Shown: positions 11,745-23,989, counted from the stretch's first letter. The stretch is 64,000 nucleotides of DNA from Trichobilharzia szidati (GCA_944472155.2 OX235273.1:102632582-102696581), one strand, 5' to 3'. The notes: a model not told the origin generated them from the sequence alone. Translations and numbers: made by a program.

Positions 11745-13272
11745 TTATTTCGATTCTTCTGGTTCAACAAATAGTGGGTTTTGAACTGCATCTGCCAAGG
11801 ATGCTCCTTGTTGTTGTGTAGGCTTCACACCTCGTATAGCACCATCTGGTGCTGTATCTGAGCCGACATCTACGTTGGCGTTCGAATTCTCTAGAATTCA
11901 GTTTATCAAAAGACGAAGCAACATTTATTAAAAAGACAAAATAAATCTTTATACTTTTCTATAGTTGGTTTGTAAGTATCAGTTTTTGTTTTTACGAGTT
12001 GATCACAGATTGATATCAGTTAGAGAACCATTGAAAACCAGAGAGTACTGTTCAGCTGTTTCAACCTAGTTTTGGGAATCATCCGCAGTACGCACACACT
12101 GCCAGGGTTCGAACCCAAAACCTTACTGAACGGAGTTTCGTGAAGATGTATTGAGAAGTCGCGACCACTGAGGTTCATCCAGTCAAGTGTGTGAGGATGG
12201 ATGTCCCACCGATGACATTGGTTGGTGATCGCGCTAAATCACAAATTGGTGGAAGTTAGAATTCATGGGCTGGCCAATGACCCGGGACCCAGTGGCTGAA
12301 TAGTATACGAGCCAGCTTTCCATGTAACCGGTAGGTCCTGGGTTCAAACTCTGGTGGTGGGTGCGTACTGTCTATGATTCCCAAACTAAGATGAAACAGC
12401 TGTCCAGTACTCCCTGGTTTTCAATGGTTCTCTAACTGACATCAATCCGTGATCAACTCGTAAAAAATCTTTATATACAAAAATAAACGTAAATCATAGA
12501 AAGTGTTCATCACAAAACTACTTTTAAACAGTCCCGATGATGCGAAAATAAAAGATATTTCCATATTTTGTGACCCTTGGAAGTCAGTTCTTTTCTAGAG
12601 GAATTAAAATCTTCACAAGGTGTTTTTTAGTTGGGAGACATTTTAAACATGAAATGACTTGAACCAGTATTTATAATTGGAGAAAATCCCTGCAAGAGTT
12701 GATGGAACCTCAAAAATTCTTTGCTTTACTTTGAACAGACTGTTAAAACTATTATAATAATTACCTTGCATCACTTATGTTCTATGTGGAACACAGGATT
12801 CGGAAGACAAAATCTCATTGCGCCAGATTATTTGCCATAGATTTTAGCTGACTACACAACTGTTAATAAGCTTTCGTTTCCTCTCCATGTGATTGCCTAC
12901 ATGTTAGCCTCATACAACCCCTATCTTGCTATTAGAGTTCCACTTATGAGCCTGGTATGCAGTGTTGTTTAAAGATCCCCTCTCCAGTATATCTAGTATG
13001 TCTCCACTTTATGGCAAATATCCCTTCCCTTCACCCTCTTCACATTCATACTTAATCTAAATATAATAAATATGAATTATAAACATTGCAGTACGGTAAA
13101 TTTATCATTTATCAACAAATAAATATACCTCAGATCGCTTTACCTGGTATCTCTACATCAGTAGCACGGATAGTAGCAGCAATGCAGATGCATATACAAA
13201 TGGAAAATATCTACATTTTGTAATTTCAGTATTTTACTGATGCATATTTTCACTCACCTTAGTTATGGACAT
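11745..13272 (-). CDS. Small secreted protein gene A (68 aa), micro-exon-like, minus strand
   Basis: Proposed exons are 13258-13272 (15 nt, MSITK), 13144-13210 (67 nt) and 11745-11869 (125 nt, stop at 11745-11747). Junctions are GT-AG and in frame. Exon 2 encodes a Cys/Ile-rich hydrophobic core (IFSICICICIAA) followed by TIRA, a plausible signal peptidase site. The mature peptide is short, acidic and hydrophilic, with SDTAPDGAI, QQGASLADAVQNPLF and a C-terminal EEESK-like end. The gene is paralogous to the + strand gene at 24066-25655 in exon layout, sequence and promoter. The second intron hosts a 0.48-kb inverted retroposon. A first intron of 47 nt and a 15-nt exon are typical of schistosome micro-exon genes, but I cannot name the family member. 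A further tiny exon could be hidden in intron 2. Confidence 0.7.
11989..12466. mobile_element. Head-to-head retroposon with long terminal inverted repeats and hammerhead-like cores
   Basis: The left end TTTTTACGAGTTGATCAC is repeated inverted as GTGATCAACTCGTAAAAA at the right. Both arms contain, reading inward, the GATTGATATCAGTTAGAGAA tail, the CAGCTGTTTCA block (hammerhead GAAACAGCTG reversed) and a GGTTCGAACCC-type B-box. The centre carries GGATGGATGTCCCACC and GCGCTAAATCAC. The element lies in intron 2 of secreted-protein gene A. Confidence 0.65.
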
Positions 13273-13320
13273 TATTTGTGAAATTCTCCTGCAGTATACC
13301 TAATCCCCGACAATGCCATT

Positions 13321-13329
13321 GTATTTATA
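13321..13329 (-). promoter_or_regulatory. TATA box of secreted-protein gene A
   Basis: TATAAATAC on the minus strand, about 50 bp upstream of the ATG. The surrounding 350 bp align with the region upstream of the + strand paralogue, including a GGTTxAAACCAACTGCTxAACC stretch at 13415-13440. Confidence 0.65.
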
Positions 13330-14189
13330 AGTTTTCAAGTCAGTTTGAGTGATCTGTTATGCAACTCATGTAGACATATATCTGTCACTATCTGTCGATA
13401 TGCTTTGGTTAAGCAGTTGGTTTTAACCTAACTTGTTTTTATTGGCTGTTGAAGATTGTGACGTTTAAATGACCAAATAATCTTATGTCCTTCTAAGACG
13501 TTGCTGACCACAGTTGGTAGCCCTAATATGAAGACAGAAATGTGACATTACGTCAGTGACAATAATAATAACTGTCAGACTATTTAAATGCCAACTAACA
13601 TAATACTACTCATGACATAACAATAAGTAATCAATTCAGTCATTGTCAAATCGAAGTGAATTTTCAGACTTCGTTTTGTGAATTCTGTAAATATGTGTAC
13701 ACTGAGTAATATACATACACCACCAAGGAAAGGAAATCTCTCACGTTGGATTTTGATAATAAATTTGTAGACACTGCTATCCTCGTGTGAAATGTAAATG
13801 ATACTGTGTTATTGTTGTCTATCTGAAAATATAATTTTAGCCACCTACATTTTGCCATAAAACTGAGTGCCACAAGTTTGTTGTTGTAGAATTGAATATC
13901 AAAGGGGAGATACAACATTTCCTCCATTATTAACTCAGAATTCAGTTACCCAGTACAGGGCTATCAGCCATACTTATATTGCATGACAGCTAATGATAGT
14001 ATCCAGTGGGTGGCGGGATAGGATATGAATCTGGGACCCACTGGAAGGAAGTAGACGGCTTAAACCAACCTGTCTCATTTCCACTTTGGTTGATTAGAAT
14101 CTAAGGGATTACAAAGAGTTAACTGATCTTCACAAGTGAAAGCGAAGGAAGATGTAAGAAATGGTGGAGGTTAGGCCAACCAATCAGTA

Positions 14190-14350
14190 TGGTCCCAGTG
14201 GTTGAATGGTCTATGAGCTTACCATGTAACTGGACGGTCCTGGGTGTGAATCAAGGCAGTGAATACGCACTGTCGATAAGTTTTGAACTATGACGAAACA
14301 GGTGTCCAGTACTTTCCGGATAGTTTAATGGTCGGAATTGGAACAAACCA
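14190..14350 (+). mobile_element. tRNA-headed retroposon with degenerate hammerhead-like core
   Basis: CAGTGGTTGAATGGTCTATG (tRNA-like head) is followed by GGTCCTGGGTGTGAATCAAG, ACTATGACGAAACAGGTGTC and CAGTACTTTCC. The order matches other copies of the family in the window; the CTGATGAG box is mutated. Confidence 0.5.
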
Positions 14351-14684
14351 GATTCCTACAAACTGACTCCTGAGAAGAAACAATATTTTAACAATACCCG
14401 TTGTAACATTGAAAACACACTATTAAGTGAAGAGACCCCAAGCTTTCTATTTTCAGGCTCCATAATCCTATACACACGGGATTTTTAAGAAACGATATCA
14501 TTTGAGGAAATGTAAACCAAACGTGTGAATACTTAGAATAATAATGTGAATTACGACAAAGTATTTTTTGCTGCCTACCCAAAGTGCACAAACCGGGTCT
14601 TCCTCTTCATACAGTTTTAAATATGTATAACTCACAATATAATGGAACGGTAGATTGAATACTTCAAATTCTAGGACGTTTAAA

Positions 14685-14955
14685 GAAAGAGATATCGGGC
14701 TAGTGATGTCTTCAAATGTATCTCTAATATATCTGAGATTAATGTTAATGATAAAATTCTGTTATCCATGGATGTCTCCTCACTATTTACTAATGTACCA
14801 CTTGTTGAAACGGTGGGATACAGGCGCCAAGAAATCACCGGAAGGCGAATTGGTTTGAGAATTCCCCTGTCTAAATTTAAAGAGCTACTGCTCGACCGGA
14901 CAGTCGATGCACGCTTTATGCCTCCTCTGAACCATGAAGGCCTAGCTAACTGACG
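14685..14955 (+). mobile_element. Penelope-like element reverse transcriptase, N-terminal palm part
   Basis: The frame reads KILLSMDVSSLFTNVPLVET and then QEITGRRIGLRIPLSKFKEL. The D-V-x-SLFTNVPL motif is diagnostic of Penelope-like (and related) RTs and differs from non-LTR RTs. The rest of the RT resumes near 16400 after an interruption that contains a retroposon at 15188-15615. Confidence 0.75.
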
Positions 14956-15187
14956 ATATCAGTAACACTTCTTACTTATTTATGACTCTAATCCCTTTCT
15001 TAACACCCATTGTTCGATTACGTTTTCAATAAAACTTAGTTTATTTACTTCCGTTACAGTCTAGCATTACTTAATTAGAAGATTTGTTTTTCTCAGCCTT
15101 AATCGACTACGTCTGTTTGAACACTTATGTGCTTAATCCTGTTGCTTTTCATTACTCTTCTTCGTTTCAAGAGTTGGTTAGTAACGA

Positions 15188-15615
15188 TTAGATTTGTTTT
15201 TACGAGTTTGACCACGGATTGATATCAGTTAGAGAACCACTGAAAACCAGGGAGTACTACCAGGCAGCTGTTTCATCCCAGTTTGGGAATCATTGTCTGT
15301 ACGCACCCACCTCTGGGGTTCGAACCCAGGACCTTCCGGTTACAAGGAAAGCTCATATACCATTGATTTACTGGAACCCGAGTCATTGGCCAACCCATGA
15401 ATTCTAACTTCTACCAATTCGTGATTTAGCGCGACCACCAACCAATGTCGTCAGTGGGACATCCATCCTCACACACTTGACTGGATGGACCTTTGTGGTC
15501 GTGACTTCTCAATACAACTCCAGGGAACTCCGTCCAGGAAGGTCCAGGGTTCGAATCCCAGAGGTGGGTGCGTACTGTCGATGATTCCCAAACTATGATG
15601 AAACAGCTATTCTTC
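15188..15615. mobile_element. Head-to-head ribozyme-like retroposon inserted in the Penelope-like element
   Basis: The left arm is on the minus strand: TTTTACGAGTTTGACCACGG, CAGCTGTTTCATCCCAGTTT, GGGGTTCGAACCCAGGACCT. The right part is on the plus strand: GGTCCAGGGTTCGAATCCCA, GTGCGTACTGTCGATGATTC, GATGAAACAGCT. The right arm is truncated after the ribozyme-like block, so the far terminal repeat is missing. Confidence 0.6.
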
Positions 15616-16379
15616 TTATCATAAATCGCTCCACCTTTTCATCTATTTTATCGATGGTATGACTATTCTGAAATAATAGAGAAGATTTGTAGCTCAGGTG
15701 GATGATTTACAATTAAAAGCGCTCTCTGAGCTGGTTGGTTTAATCGCGAAGCTTTCGTCGTATGACTATTCATAAACTTATGTAGATTAGAGTTAAACTT
15801 GATGAGATTTGATAAGAAACATTGCTGCTCACTTAAATGTGTTGTTCTTGATTTGAAAAAATAACCGTCAATAAAAATCCCAGTTCAACATTAGGTGATA
15901 AAACAGATTATGTAACACGTAAAATAGCTCCTAGTATGAATATATCTCAGATAAAAGGACTAGTACGAAAAATGAAAACATCACTCACCATGGTAAGTAG
16001 CTTGTTAAGATATAATTTCACTTTTTTCAAGAGACATACGGAATTGTATTTAAAATAAGACGAGTGAATTACTACCAGGAAGTGTTCAAAGTGAAAAGAA
16101 TAATGATTGTATTTATGAATAGTACGCAGACTAAATAAAAAGGAGCAAAATCCACAAATCCCGTTCACAAGTCCGTATTATTTTAGACATGACGAGTTCA
16201 CGATGTCATTATCTCGCCAAGTGTAGAGTAGACCAGCTGGGAAGGCAAGGATGTAGCCATTCTTTGCATGATACGTTTGAATTCACTAATTGCACTGATA
16301 ATATTAATGTTACTCGAGAAAACTATGTTGTCACTTGGTTTATGCTTGTCTTTTACTTGCTTTGCGTTAAGTGGAAAAG

Positions 16380-16680
16380 TATGTTTCGTTTGTAATTACA
16401 TCGACTTACTACAGATGAATACGGGAATGCCTACATCAAACTTGAAACAGCTTACACTTTGGTCTACTCAGAATATCCAATTTCTTCTTTATGAACGAAA
16501 TTTACAGTGATTGAGGTGGTGGGGTAGGGTGGTGTTATGGGTTCTCCACTAGGTCTGTTTGTTAGCTGATTTCTTTCAGGCAAGTATGGTGGACAGTGAG
16601 TGCTCTTGCATCTACTATCAAGGGAGTGAGATTTTACCAAAAACACATTTTTCATATGTGATGAGAACTGTGATTTGTAA
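16380..16680 (+). mobile_element. Penelope-like element reverse transcriptase, later motifs (frameshifted)
   Basis: SNLKQLTLWSTQNIQFLLYE is followed, in a shifted frame, by GVMGSPLGLFVS (Penelope GVAMGSPLGPLLA) and GKYGG. A stop and two frameshifts show decay. This completes the RT begun at 14685. Confidence 0.65.
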
Positions 16681-17751
16681 GACGCTGTAAAAGGAATAAT
16701 TTACAGTCGTCCTGTTGTCTATTTTATGTTAGAAAAGCAAATAAATAGCTCGCCTCGTATTAGGAATAGAATCTGTAAATACTTCTTTTATACATGTAGG
16801 TCCAGTTTAAATTCATACATATCAAACGCTTTCATTGTCTTGAGAAGATTGCAACTAAGGAAACGGGACTGATTTACATGAATTCAGTAGGTGGTATTAA
16901 ATTTATTTTCACGTCTGAGTGAGCGATAAGAGCCAACGGAGTAATCTGGAATATAGCACCCACGCCTTTCCCTTCTCTCTTGTGAAACCAACCGTACTGT
17001 AATGTGCTTTCATATACATGCGGAAAGCATTTTCTGTTTACTGCATTTACCCCTCGTTCCACGAGAGCATATGAACTGATTTATGCAGATAAAAATGGTC
17101 AGACGAGGGGGGTTATCTCTGACACGGAGAACAACTTTCAGGTGATGAAGGAAACATGGAGTTTCCCTCACAGGCAACCCTTTAATGATTGTTTTATGTG
17201 GATCATTTTTGAGTATATCTGTAGCCTGATCACCTTAAAATTCAGGATCTGTGAAAATGGTTTTCTTTAGAACTGAGTAAGTGATTAGTTCGGTATGTTT
17301 ATCCATTCGTAATTTTATCAGTAAACTGACTAGCGCTTTCAGCAATCTTGGCTTTTAGGGAAAAATTTCCTGCATCCACGAGAGCAAACTGAAAACTATC
17401 CTCTCTCTCTTTTAGTCGAATTTTTCTGCCAGGGATATGCAGTTAAGTATAGAAGTTAGAAAACTGTTCATTCCATGGAGCGTTCAGGAGATTCGTTGTA
17501 ACGCCATGTAAGGAAGACATCAAGAAGGTGTTCCTCCTGAAAATGTCTCGAAGATCTAGATATTCTTTTATCATAATGCCACTGACAAGAAACTCAAACC
17601 TTGTTGAAAATTGCCACCAAAATGACATTCATCAATAAATAACTACATGACAAATTAATTCTACTGGAGTTACACTCAATTCAAGGTTTATATCTGATAA
17701 ATAAATCACATACATAAATGCTTCCTATTTTAAAAGTCCACTTATCTCCTC

Positions 17752-18040
17752 TCACGAATGAAAATATTTTTTCGGCATTAATGCTATCTGGATTTTGTTA
17801 TTTTTAGATTCACTGGCTCGCTTTAACCAGTGCAATAGCCTAACCAACCAAATGAATTCACATCGAATCCAACAAATATGGTATAACCAAAAGTTAATGG
17901 AATAGAGTTTCCCCTTCAAATTAAACTTTAATTCTTTCACTTCAACAATTTCAATGTAACCTGTTATTGTTGTACCATTTCTATTATCCTTTTCGCCTGA
18001 TCGGCCAATATCATTTGTTCCAAACATTTTAACTAATCAT
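17752..18040 (-). pseudogene. Unrecognised ORF remnant, related to the ORF at 19396
   Basis: A 91-codon minus-strand frame starts MFGTNDIGRSGEKDNRNGTT. At DNA level its first 80 bp resemble the ORF at 19396-19593 (GGxCGxxxxGGCGAxAA..AATAxxAGGAAT), so the two are likely duplicates of one exon or repeat. The second half is hydrophobic and aromatic. I recognise no family. An acceptor-like ATATGATTAG lies immediately upstream. Confidence 0.3.
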
Positions 18041-18485
18041 ATACATGCACAAATATTTATGTATATATCAATTAGTCGGCCAGATTTTCAGATGGACTAA
18101 GCTTTTGTTTTTCTTCAAAACATATGCAAAACATAAATTTACAGTTACAGTTGATTCGAAGGAGTACGCTTATTTCAGTGTCTTTGTGATGAAATGTGAA
18201 CAAGACTGAGAGAAACTCGTAAGTATGTATTTATCAATGTTGTCGTAGCACTAATTACATGCGATTGATCACAATCGAATTAATAATATCTTTGTTCAAA
18301 TAGAATCATATAGTATTTGTTAATTCATAAAAGAATTTCGTCGGTTTCATAGTTTCCCTTGGAATAGTAAATTATTATCATTATTTCTTTGAGTTCAGAT
18401 TCGAACGTAGAGCTTCAAACGCAAATCATCATTTCACTCCGTTATCTGAAGTCGTCTTCAACTGACTCCATGATTATTATATTAT

Positions 18486-19140
18486 TATTTCCTTTAGTTC
18501 CTAGAGGGACATAGGTCTTCAGCCATGCGTCTCCATTGCGTTCGGTTCTCTGCTAGAGTTTTCACCTGGCTCCAGGTCTGCCCACATGCTTTCATCTCCT
18601 CTTCACATGATCTCCTCCAAGTCACCCTTGGACGACCAACTCGTCGCTTCCCTTTCGGGTTCCACTCGAGGGCTTGTCTAGTGATGTCACCTGCTGGTTT
18701 CCTCAGAGTGTGGCCAATCCATCTCCATTTCTTCCTGCCTATTTGTTTCACAATCGGTTCCTGGTTGGTTCGCTCCCGGAGATCTTTGTTGCTGATCCTT
18801 TCTGGCCATCTGATCTTGAGTATTGAGCGAAGACATCTGTTAATGAAGGTCTGTAGCTTGTTTGAGGTGCTTTTTGTGACACGCCAAGTCTCTGATCCGT
18901 ATAGTAGTACTGACTTCACATTGGAGTTGAAAATCCCGATTTTATTTTTGACGCTGAATGATGTTGACCTCCATACAGACTTGAGAGTAATGAAAGCTTG
19001 CCTTGCTTTCCCGATCCTTGTTTTGATATCCTCGTCAGTTCCGCCTGTAGTTGAAACAATGCTTCCCAAGTAGGTAAAGGAGGTAGTTTCTTTCAGGTTC
19101 TTTCCATTTATGCTGATTTCTGTCTGTTGTTGTTGGTGGT
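18486..19140 (-). mobile_element. RTE-like retrotransposon C-terminus, best-preserved copy
   Basis: An open frame of over 190 codons runs on the minus strand: EISINGKNLKETTSFTYLG, SIVSTTGGTDEDIKTRIGKA, NSNVKSVLLYGSETWR, FINRCLRSILKIRWPERISN, RTNQEPIVKQIGRKKWRWIG, HTLRKPAGDITRQALEWNP and RRMAEDLCPSRN at the stop. This is the region after the RT in SR2/RTE-type schistosome elements. It serves as reference for the many decayed copies here. The lack of internal stops suggests a recent insertion. Confidence 0.85.
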
Positions 19141-19395
19141 GGTGTCGATGATGATGGTGTCGATGGTGATTGCCGATAAAAATTCATCTCCACCTCATCC
19201 TCATACGGGTTGTATTCGAAGGTGTGACGCGCATGATGTCACTGAATGGTCTCGTCAGCCTGCGTCCAGTGCATCTCCACTATTTACTGCATATCGTTGG
19301 ACGATATACATAATCTTTCTAGATTAACTCCATGGTAGAGTAGTTTTACTCGATAAAAGCCGACAGGAATACAATATAATTTAATGACAACGTTG

Positions 19396-19593
19396 CTAGA
19401 ACAAATTCAAGGTAGTCACATCAGTTTCATACGCTGAATACATAATACCTTTCATAATACTAATAGTAATATTTCCCATATTCCTGGTATTGTTCTCGCC
19501 ACGTCCAAAATTCCCATGATAGTCGCATATCCTGTTGTACGATTGTGTTGATGCATTCGTTGCGATTGTTTCATTACTATCTGAACTATTCAT
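19396..19593 (-). pseudogene. Unrecognised Asn/Ser-rich ORF, paralogous to 17752-18027
   Basis: A 65-codon frame begins MNSSDSNETIATNAS, with several N-x-S/T sequons, then GNFGRGENNTRNMGNITISI. It has no signal peptide. The glycine/asparagine stretch matches the 17752 ORF by eye. An RTE copy lies between the two. Whether either is expressed cannot be judged. Confidence 0.3.
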
Positions 19594-20159
19594 CTTCGTG
19601 TGATCGTGTGTGACAATTAGGTAAATTCTGACATTCTAATAACTTGACTGACCCTGATCTACTGGTCTGACCCATGTAGTTGATTTCACAATCATCACAG
19701 TAGATCTATACTCCATTATCGCCTAAGTTAATTTTTATTCAATAAGAATTCAATATAGAAAATATCCCCATTTAGACATTTGGTAAACTGTTATGTATTG
19801 TAATAAAAATGCTATATATATTAGAGTAGAGCCAGAGATGAGGATCTAATTGAAAAGTAAATATTTCTTTGCTCAATCTTTCTGTTTTCAATAAGAATTT
19901 CCAATATCAAGGGAAGCTTTCGATACTCCTGAGTCACATGTAATTCTTGCTGTGTATTTATTATACTGTCAAAGGTGAAACGAAGAAAATGAGCTGTTTG
20001 GTGGAAATAGGTCAAACCAAAATTTCAGTCTTAGGAAATAAGAGGCTTTCTTTAATTCTTGACTTAATATAGGAATATATAAACTTCAGAAGTGCCTAGA
20101 ATTCACAGGAAATTACTGGTAAGAAATTATGCTTTCTATAGTTTGGTTTGTGAGGGTTA

Positions 20160-20490
20160 GTTTTGTTTTTACGAGTTGATCACGGATTGATATGAGTTAG
20201 AGAACCATTGAAACCAGCTGGGAGTACTGAACAGCTGTTTCATCCTAGTTTGAGAATCATCCGCAGTACACACCCAACGCTGGAGTTCGAAACCAGGACC
20301 TTCCGGTTACAAGGCAACCTGGCATACCATTCAGACACTGGAACCTGATTCAGTGGCCAGCCTGTGAATTCTAACTTCTACCAATTCGTGATTTAGCGCC
20401 ACCACAGTCAATGTTTTTGATGGGACATCCATCGTCACACGTGACATCTGGATGGACCTCACTGGTCACGACTTCTCAATAATACATATT
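20160..20490 (-). mobile_element. Ribozyme-like retroposon, single copy, minus strand
   Basis: It carries the family tail TTACGAGTTGATCACGGATT, CAGCTGTTTCATCCTAGTTT (reverse of AAACTAGGATGAAACAGCTG), a B-box-like GAGTTCGAAACCAG, and the body GAATTCTAACTTCTACCAAT to GACTTCTCAATAAT. It is the left-arm unit of the head-to-head elements without the mirrored right arm. Confidence 0.6.
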
Positions 20491-21240
20491 GGATCACAAA
20501 CTATGCCAACTAACTAATCCACAAAGGAAAGTTCAATAAAACTTTTGAAGTGAAAACAGGAGTAAGATGAGATCGCCTAACATTACTGACGATATTCGTG
20601 ATTGTAGTGAACTGCACATCATGCTAAAGGACATAGGGAGTGAGAAGATGTACATACACTGAACAGACACGAGAAGGTAGGTAATCTGGATTTGATAAGT
20701 GATTCATGCCTGATATACACAAGTGAAAAGCAGTAAGTTGACAGAAGTAGCAGAGAAGGCTGAATTTCAGGTGAACATAGAGAGGACAGAAATCGAAATC
20801 AACAAAATCAAACAAAAATTACGCATTTGGTGTTAAGACAGATCAGGTTGTATTCAGAGTTCAGGATTTAACATGTGAATCGCCATTGCTTGTGCTGTTT
20901 GAAGAAGTTTGATTCGTACGCTTTTAGAGAGATTTCCACGTATTCTGTAGATGACTTGGAGTTTGCTTTGTGTCCAGATACGACCAGGTGTTCCAGCATA
21001 GAACTACTGTGAAGGGTGGATCTGTTTTCTCCTTTATAAAGCCATAAGTGTTAGATAATACATTTGGATAGTAAACGCTGGGTACGGTTCAATCATGAAC
21101 TCTGAATACACAAGAGGAAATTTTTCAGTCATCAAATCTACAATGCGCCTGATCTATCTTAACAACAAATACGTAATTCTGTTTTTATTCCTTAAATGTA
21201 TTAACCCCACCCCCAATCCCTATTAAATCTCTATACATTT

Positions 21241-21748
21241 TCCATTATGGGTAAATTTTGTTTTGATAAAGTCTCACAGTGTTATACAGTTAGTGTTTAC
21301 TGATGACGTTTCGAGCACAATTTATTGCTCATAATCATATCAAGGTAATCACACGACTTCCTAAATTCATTTATATAGATCCGTTGTTTTTCACCTGATT
21401 TGGTTGGTAGTAGTGTTTTCCATATTTCGGGTATGAGTGATGAATCATTCCTATTGCATGTGTTGGGTGTAGATTCGATGAACAGGTTGATTACTGAATC
21501 TTTGTTCATCGAATCTACACCCAACACATGCAATAGGAATGATTCATCACTCATACCCGAAATATGGAAAACACTACTACCAACCAAATCAGGTGAAAAA
21601 CAACGGATCTATATAAATGAATTTAGGAAGTCGTGTGATTACCTTGATATGATTATGAGCAATAAATTGTGCTCGAAACGTCATCAGTAAACACTAACTG
21701 TATAACACTGTGAGACTTTATCAAAACAAAAAATTTACCCATAATGGA
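21241..21748. repeat. Near-perfect 0.5-kb palindrome (243/245-nt arms, 20-nt spacer)
   Basis: The left arm 21241-21483 is the reverse complement of 21504-21748 apart from a 2-nt length difference in an A-run near the outer end. The spacer is 21484-21503. Because of the symmetry, both strands read nearly the same 96-codon frame (IPEIWKTLLPTKSGEKQRIY). The outer part (TATACAGTTAGTGTTTACTG, GACGTTTCG) resembles 56195-56270, so the arms derive from a dispersed repeat. Confidence 0.9.
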
Positions 21749-22006
21749 ATTATACTCTACCACAGTGCAAAAGTTTTATTCTCTATACATTTTGACCACT
21801 GTTGTTAACTGTTGTTGACTCTCCTTCAATTCTAGTTGAATTCTACTCAACCACGTCAATTTTATTAAGTCACAAAACCTACTCATTCATTTTTATGTCA
21901 GTTTCTATCATGTGAACGCCTTTTTACACTACGAAATTTGTTATCCAAATATATTTACACTTCTAATGACAGATATCTGGAAATATTACTTTTGTTACTA
22001 AGACAT

Positions 22007-22010
<4 letters not shown>

Positions 22011-22044
<34 letters not shown>
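22011..22044. repeat. (AT)n microsatellite
   Basis: About 17 uninterrupted AT units. Confidence 0.95.
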
Positions 22045-22047
<3 letters not shown>

Positions 22048-22449
22048 ACTGTATAGCTTGAGAATAAAAAGAGTAACTCGTCTCTGAACGACTTCTTGTT
22101 TGTAGAAAGAGCAATACAAACCAGCATGATTAAACAAACAAATATTCACACAGACAGTCGATAAGGCTATGAAAAATAAATAATCTGATTAAGCAATGCA
22201 AGATTGTGACGTGAGTAAATAAACTATGTTCTAATGAAAATGTAATGAGAATAGGGGCGATAAAAGGCTAGAGACTGTTGGTGATATGTTTCTTATTTAA
22301 AGTCTAATCCGAACAACAACAGTACTACAGTATTTCTATTTTACAGGAGGATAGTAATGCCCATAAACGAATTATTGGTGGAGAGCGTCAGAGATTTCTT
22401 TTCCATCTTGGAGCATACTGACTCATCTCAATAGTCAAAATATTCATTT

Positions 22450-22620
22450 CACTTAAATCTGACAAGAAATGAATTAATCCCTAACTATTATTCCATCATT
22501 AGACTTATGATAACTGACAATTACATAGTCAGACAGTTATTGCTATTATTGTGATTGACGCTGTCGAAATTTCACATTTTTGTCTGTCTAATACATTTAC
22601 TGACTTTCGTCAACAAATTA
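22450..22620. repeat. Extra copy of the secreted-gene upstream sequence
   Basis: GACAGTTATTGCTATTATTG, followed by CACTGxCGxAATxTCACAxT-like sequence, resembles both 23690-23780 (upstream of the + strand secreted gene) and the reverse strand of 13540-13600 (upstream of gene A). No ATG/signal exon follows, so this looks like a partial duplicate of promoter-distal DNA. Confidence 0.4.
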
Positions 22621-22989
22621 TGAGAAGGCTATTAGCCTGGTCTCTCATTGACGCGTTGTCATCATAAACAATCAGTGAAAATGGAATCAAGACCGACTAC
22701 TAAATCAAATAACATATCGCTCCACATCCTTCAGCACGAGCAACTGACAAGTATCATTCAATCCAGCAAAACCATGTTCCAACTGCCTCACAGCAGTGCT
22801 CAACCTCCTATTTCCTATTCACCATTTGATTTTCGAAGAAAGATTTCATATTTGCAACCGACTAGAAAATTTCAGTAGATAAACTGGTGGCAGTCATTAC
22901 TCTGGTACAACGAGGATGGCTAAAATTGTGCTCAAAGTCTTGTCGGAGAGACGATAGCATCACAGCATTTATATTGCACACGAGGATGG

Positions 22990-23525
22990 GGATGGCTATG
23001 ATTATTTGCATTCCCCTGTATTCTGAGTGGAACACAAGCCTGCATTAGCAACCAATTCTCTACAGTCTAAGTAGGCCTTATCCACGCATTTCCGTCCGAC
23101 TTCTGTTTCTTCCTCAAAAGATTTTCTCAATGTCACCTCCGTGCTCACGCTAAACTAGTCGATTTCCCGCTGGGTTCTACTCAACGACTAGATTGGTGCG
23201 AGATGTCACTCAGCGGTCTCCTCAATATACGTGTCATCCATCTGTGTTTCCTCCAGCATATTTGTTGGTAGATAACCTCGTGATTGGTTCGCTAACAGGT
23301 TTCCTCATTACTAATCCCTTCTGGCCATCTATCTGGTCTTCAGATTGTTGACAGTAGTCTGCAACCTGCTTGGAATGTTTCTGGTGACACACACCAGGTC
23401 TCTCAACCATACAGAAGCACTGACTGACTAGATATTTCTGTTGACAATATGAATCTTGCTGTGCATGCTGAGTGTAGCAGATGTTCACACCGATTTCCGA
23501 TTAATGAAGGTCCGTCTCAGCTATA
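22990..23525 (-). mobile_element. RTE-like C-terminal remnant, minus strand
   Basis: It aligns by eye with 18486-19140. A minus-strand frame ends MRKPVSEPITRLSTNKYAGG, matching RTNQEPIVKQIGRKKWR with substitutions, and includes decayed IRWP and LRS segments. Stops are numerous. Confidence 0.55.
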
Positions 23526-23989
23526 TCTACAGGCTTGTTGTTAGAAGAGAGTGTCAGGAATTTGTTTACATTGGTGGTCGATTACATAATCTGATTTGTA
23601 CCCACTGACGGACTTCAATAGTCAGAATTTCTATTTCACTTCAATTTGATATTGATTGACATTCATTTGTTTCTCAATATTATTTCGCGATTAGTCGTCT
23701 TGTATTAGCTGACAGTTGAGTAGCCAGACGATGAATATTATTATTATTATTGTCACTGTCATAATGTCACAATCCTGTCCACATGTTAGGTCTACCAAGT
23801 GCAGTCAACAACATTGGTTTAGAAGCCTATAACACTGTTTGCTCAGTGATTTACACGTTGTGATCATCAATAGTCAATAAAACTGCGGCTTAAACCAACT
23901 GCTGAACCAGACATTGCTTTGACAGCTAATGACAGATATTTGTCTGTGTGTTGAGTAGCAGATCGCTCAATCAGACTGACTTTAGGTCT

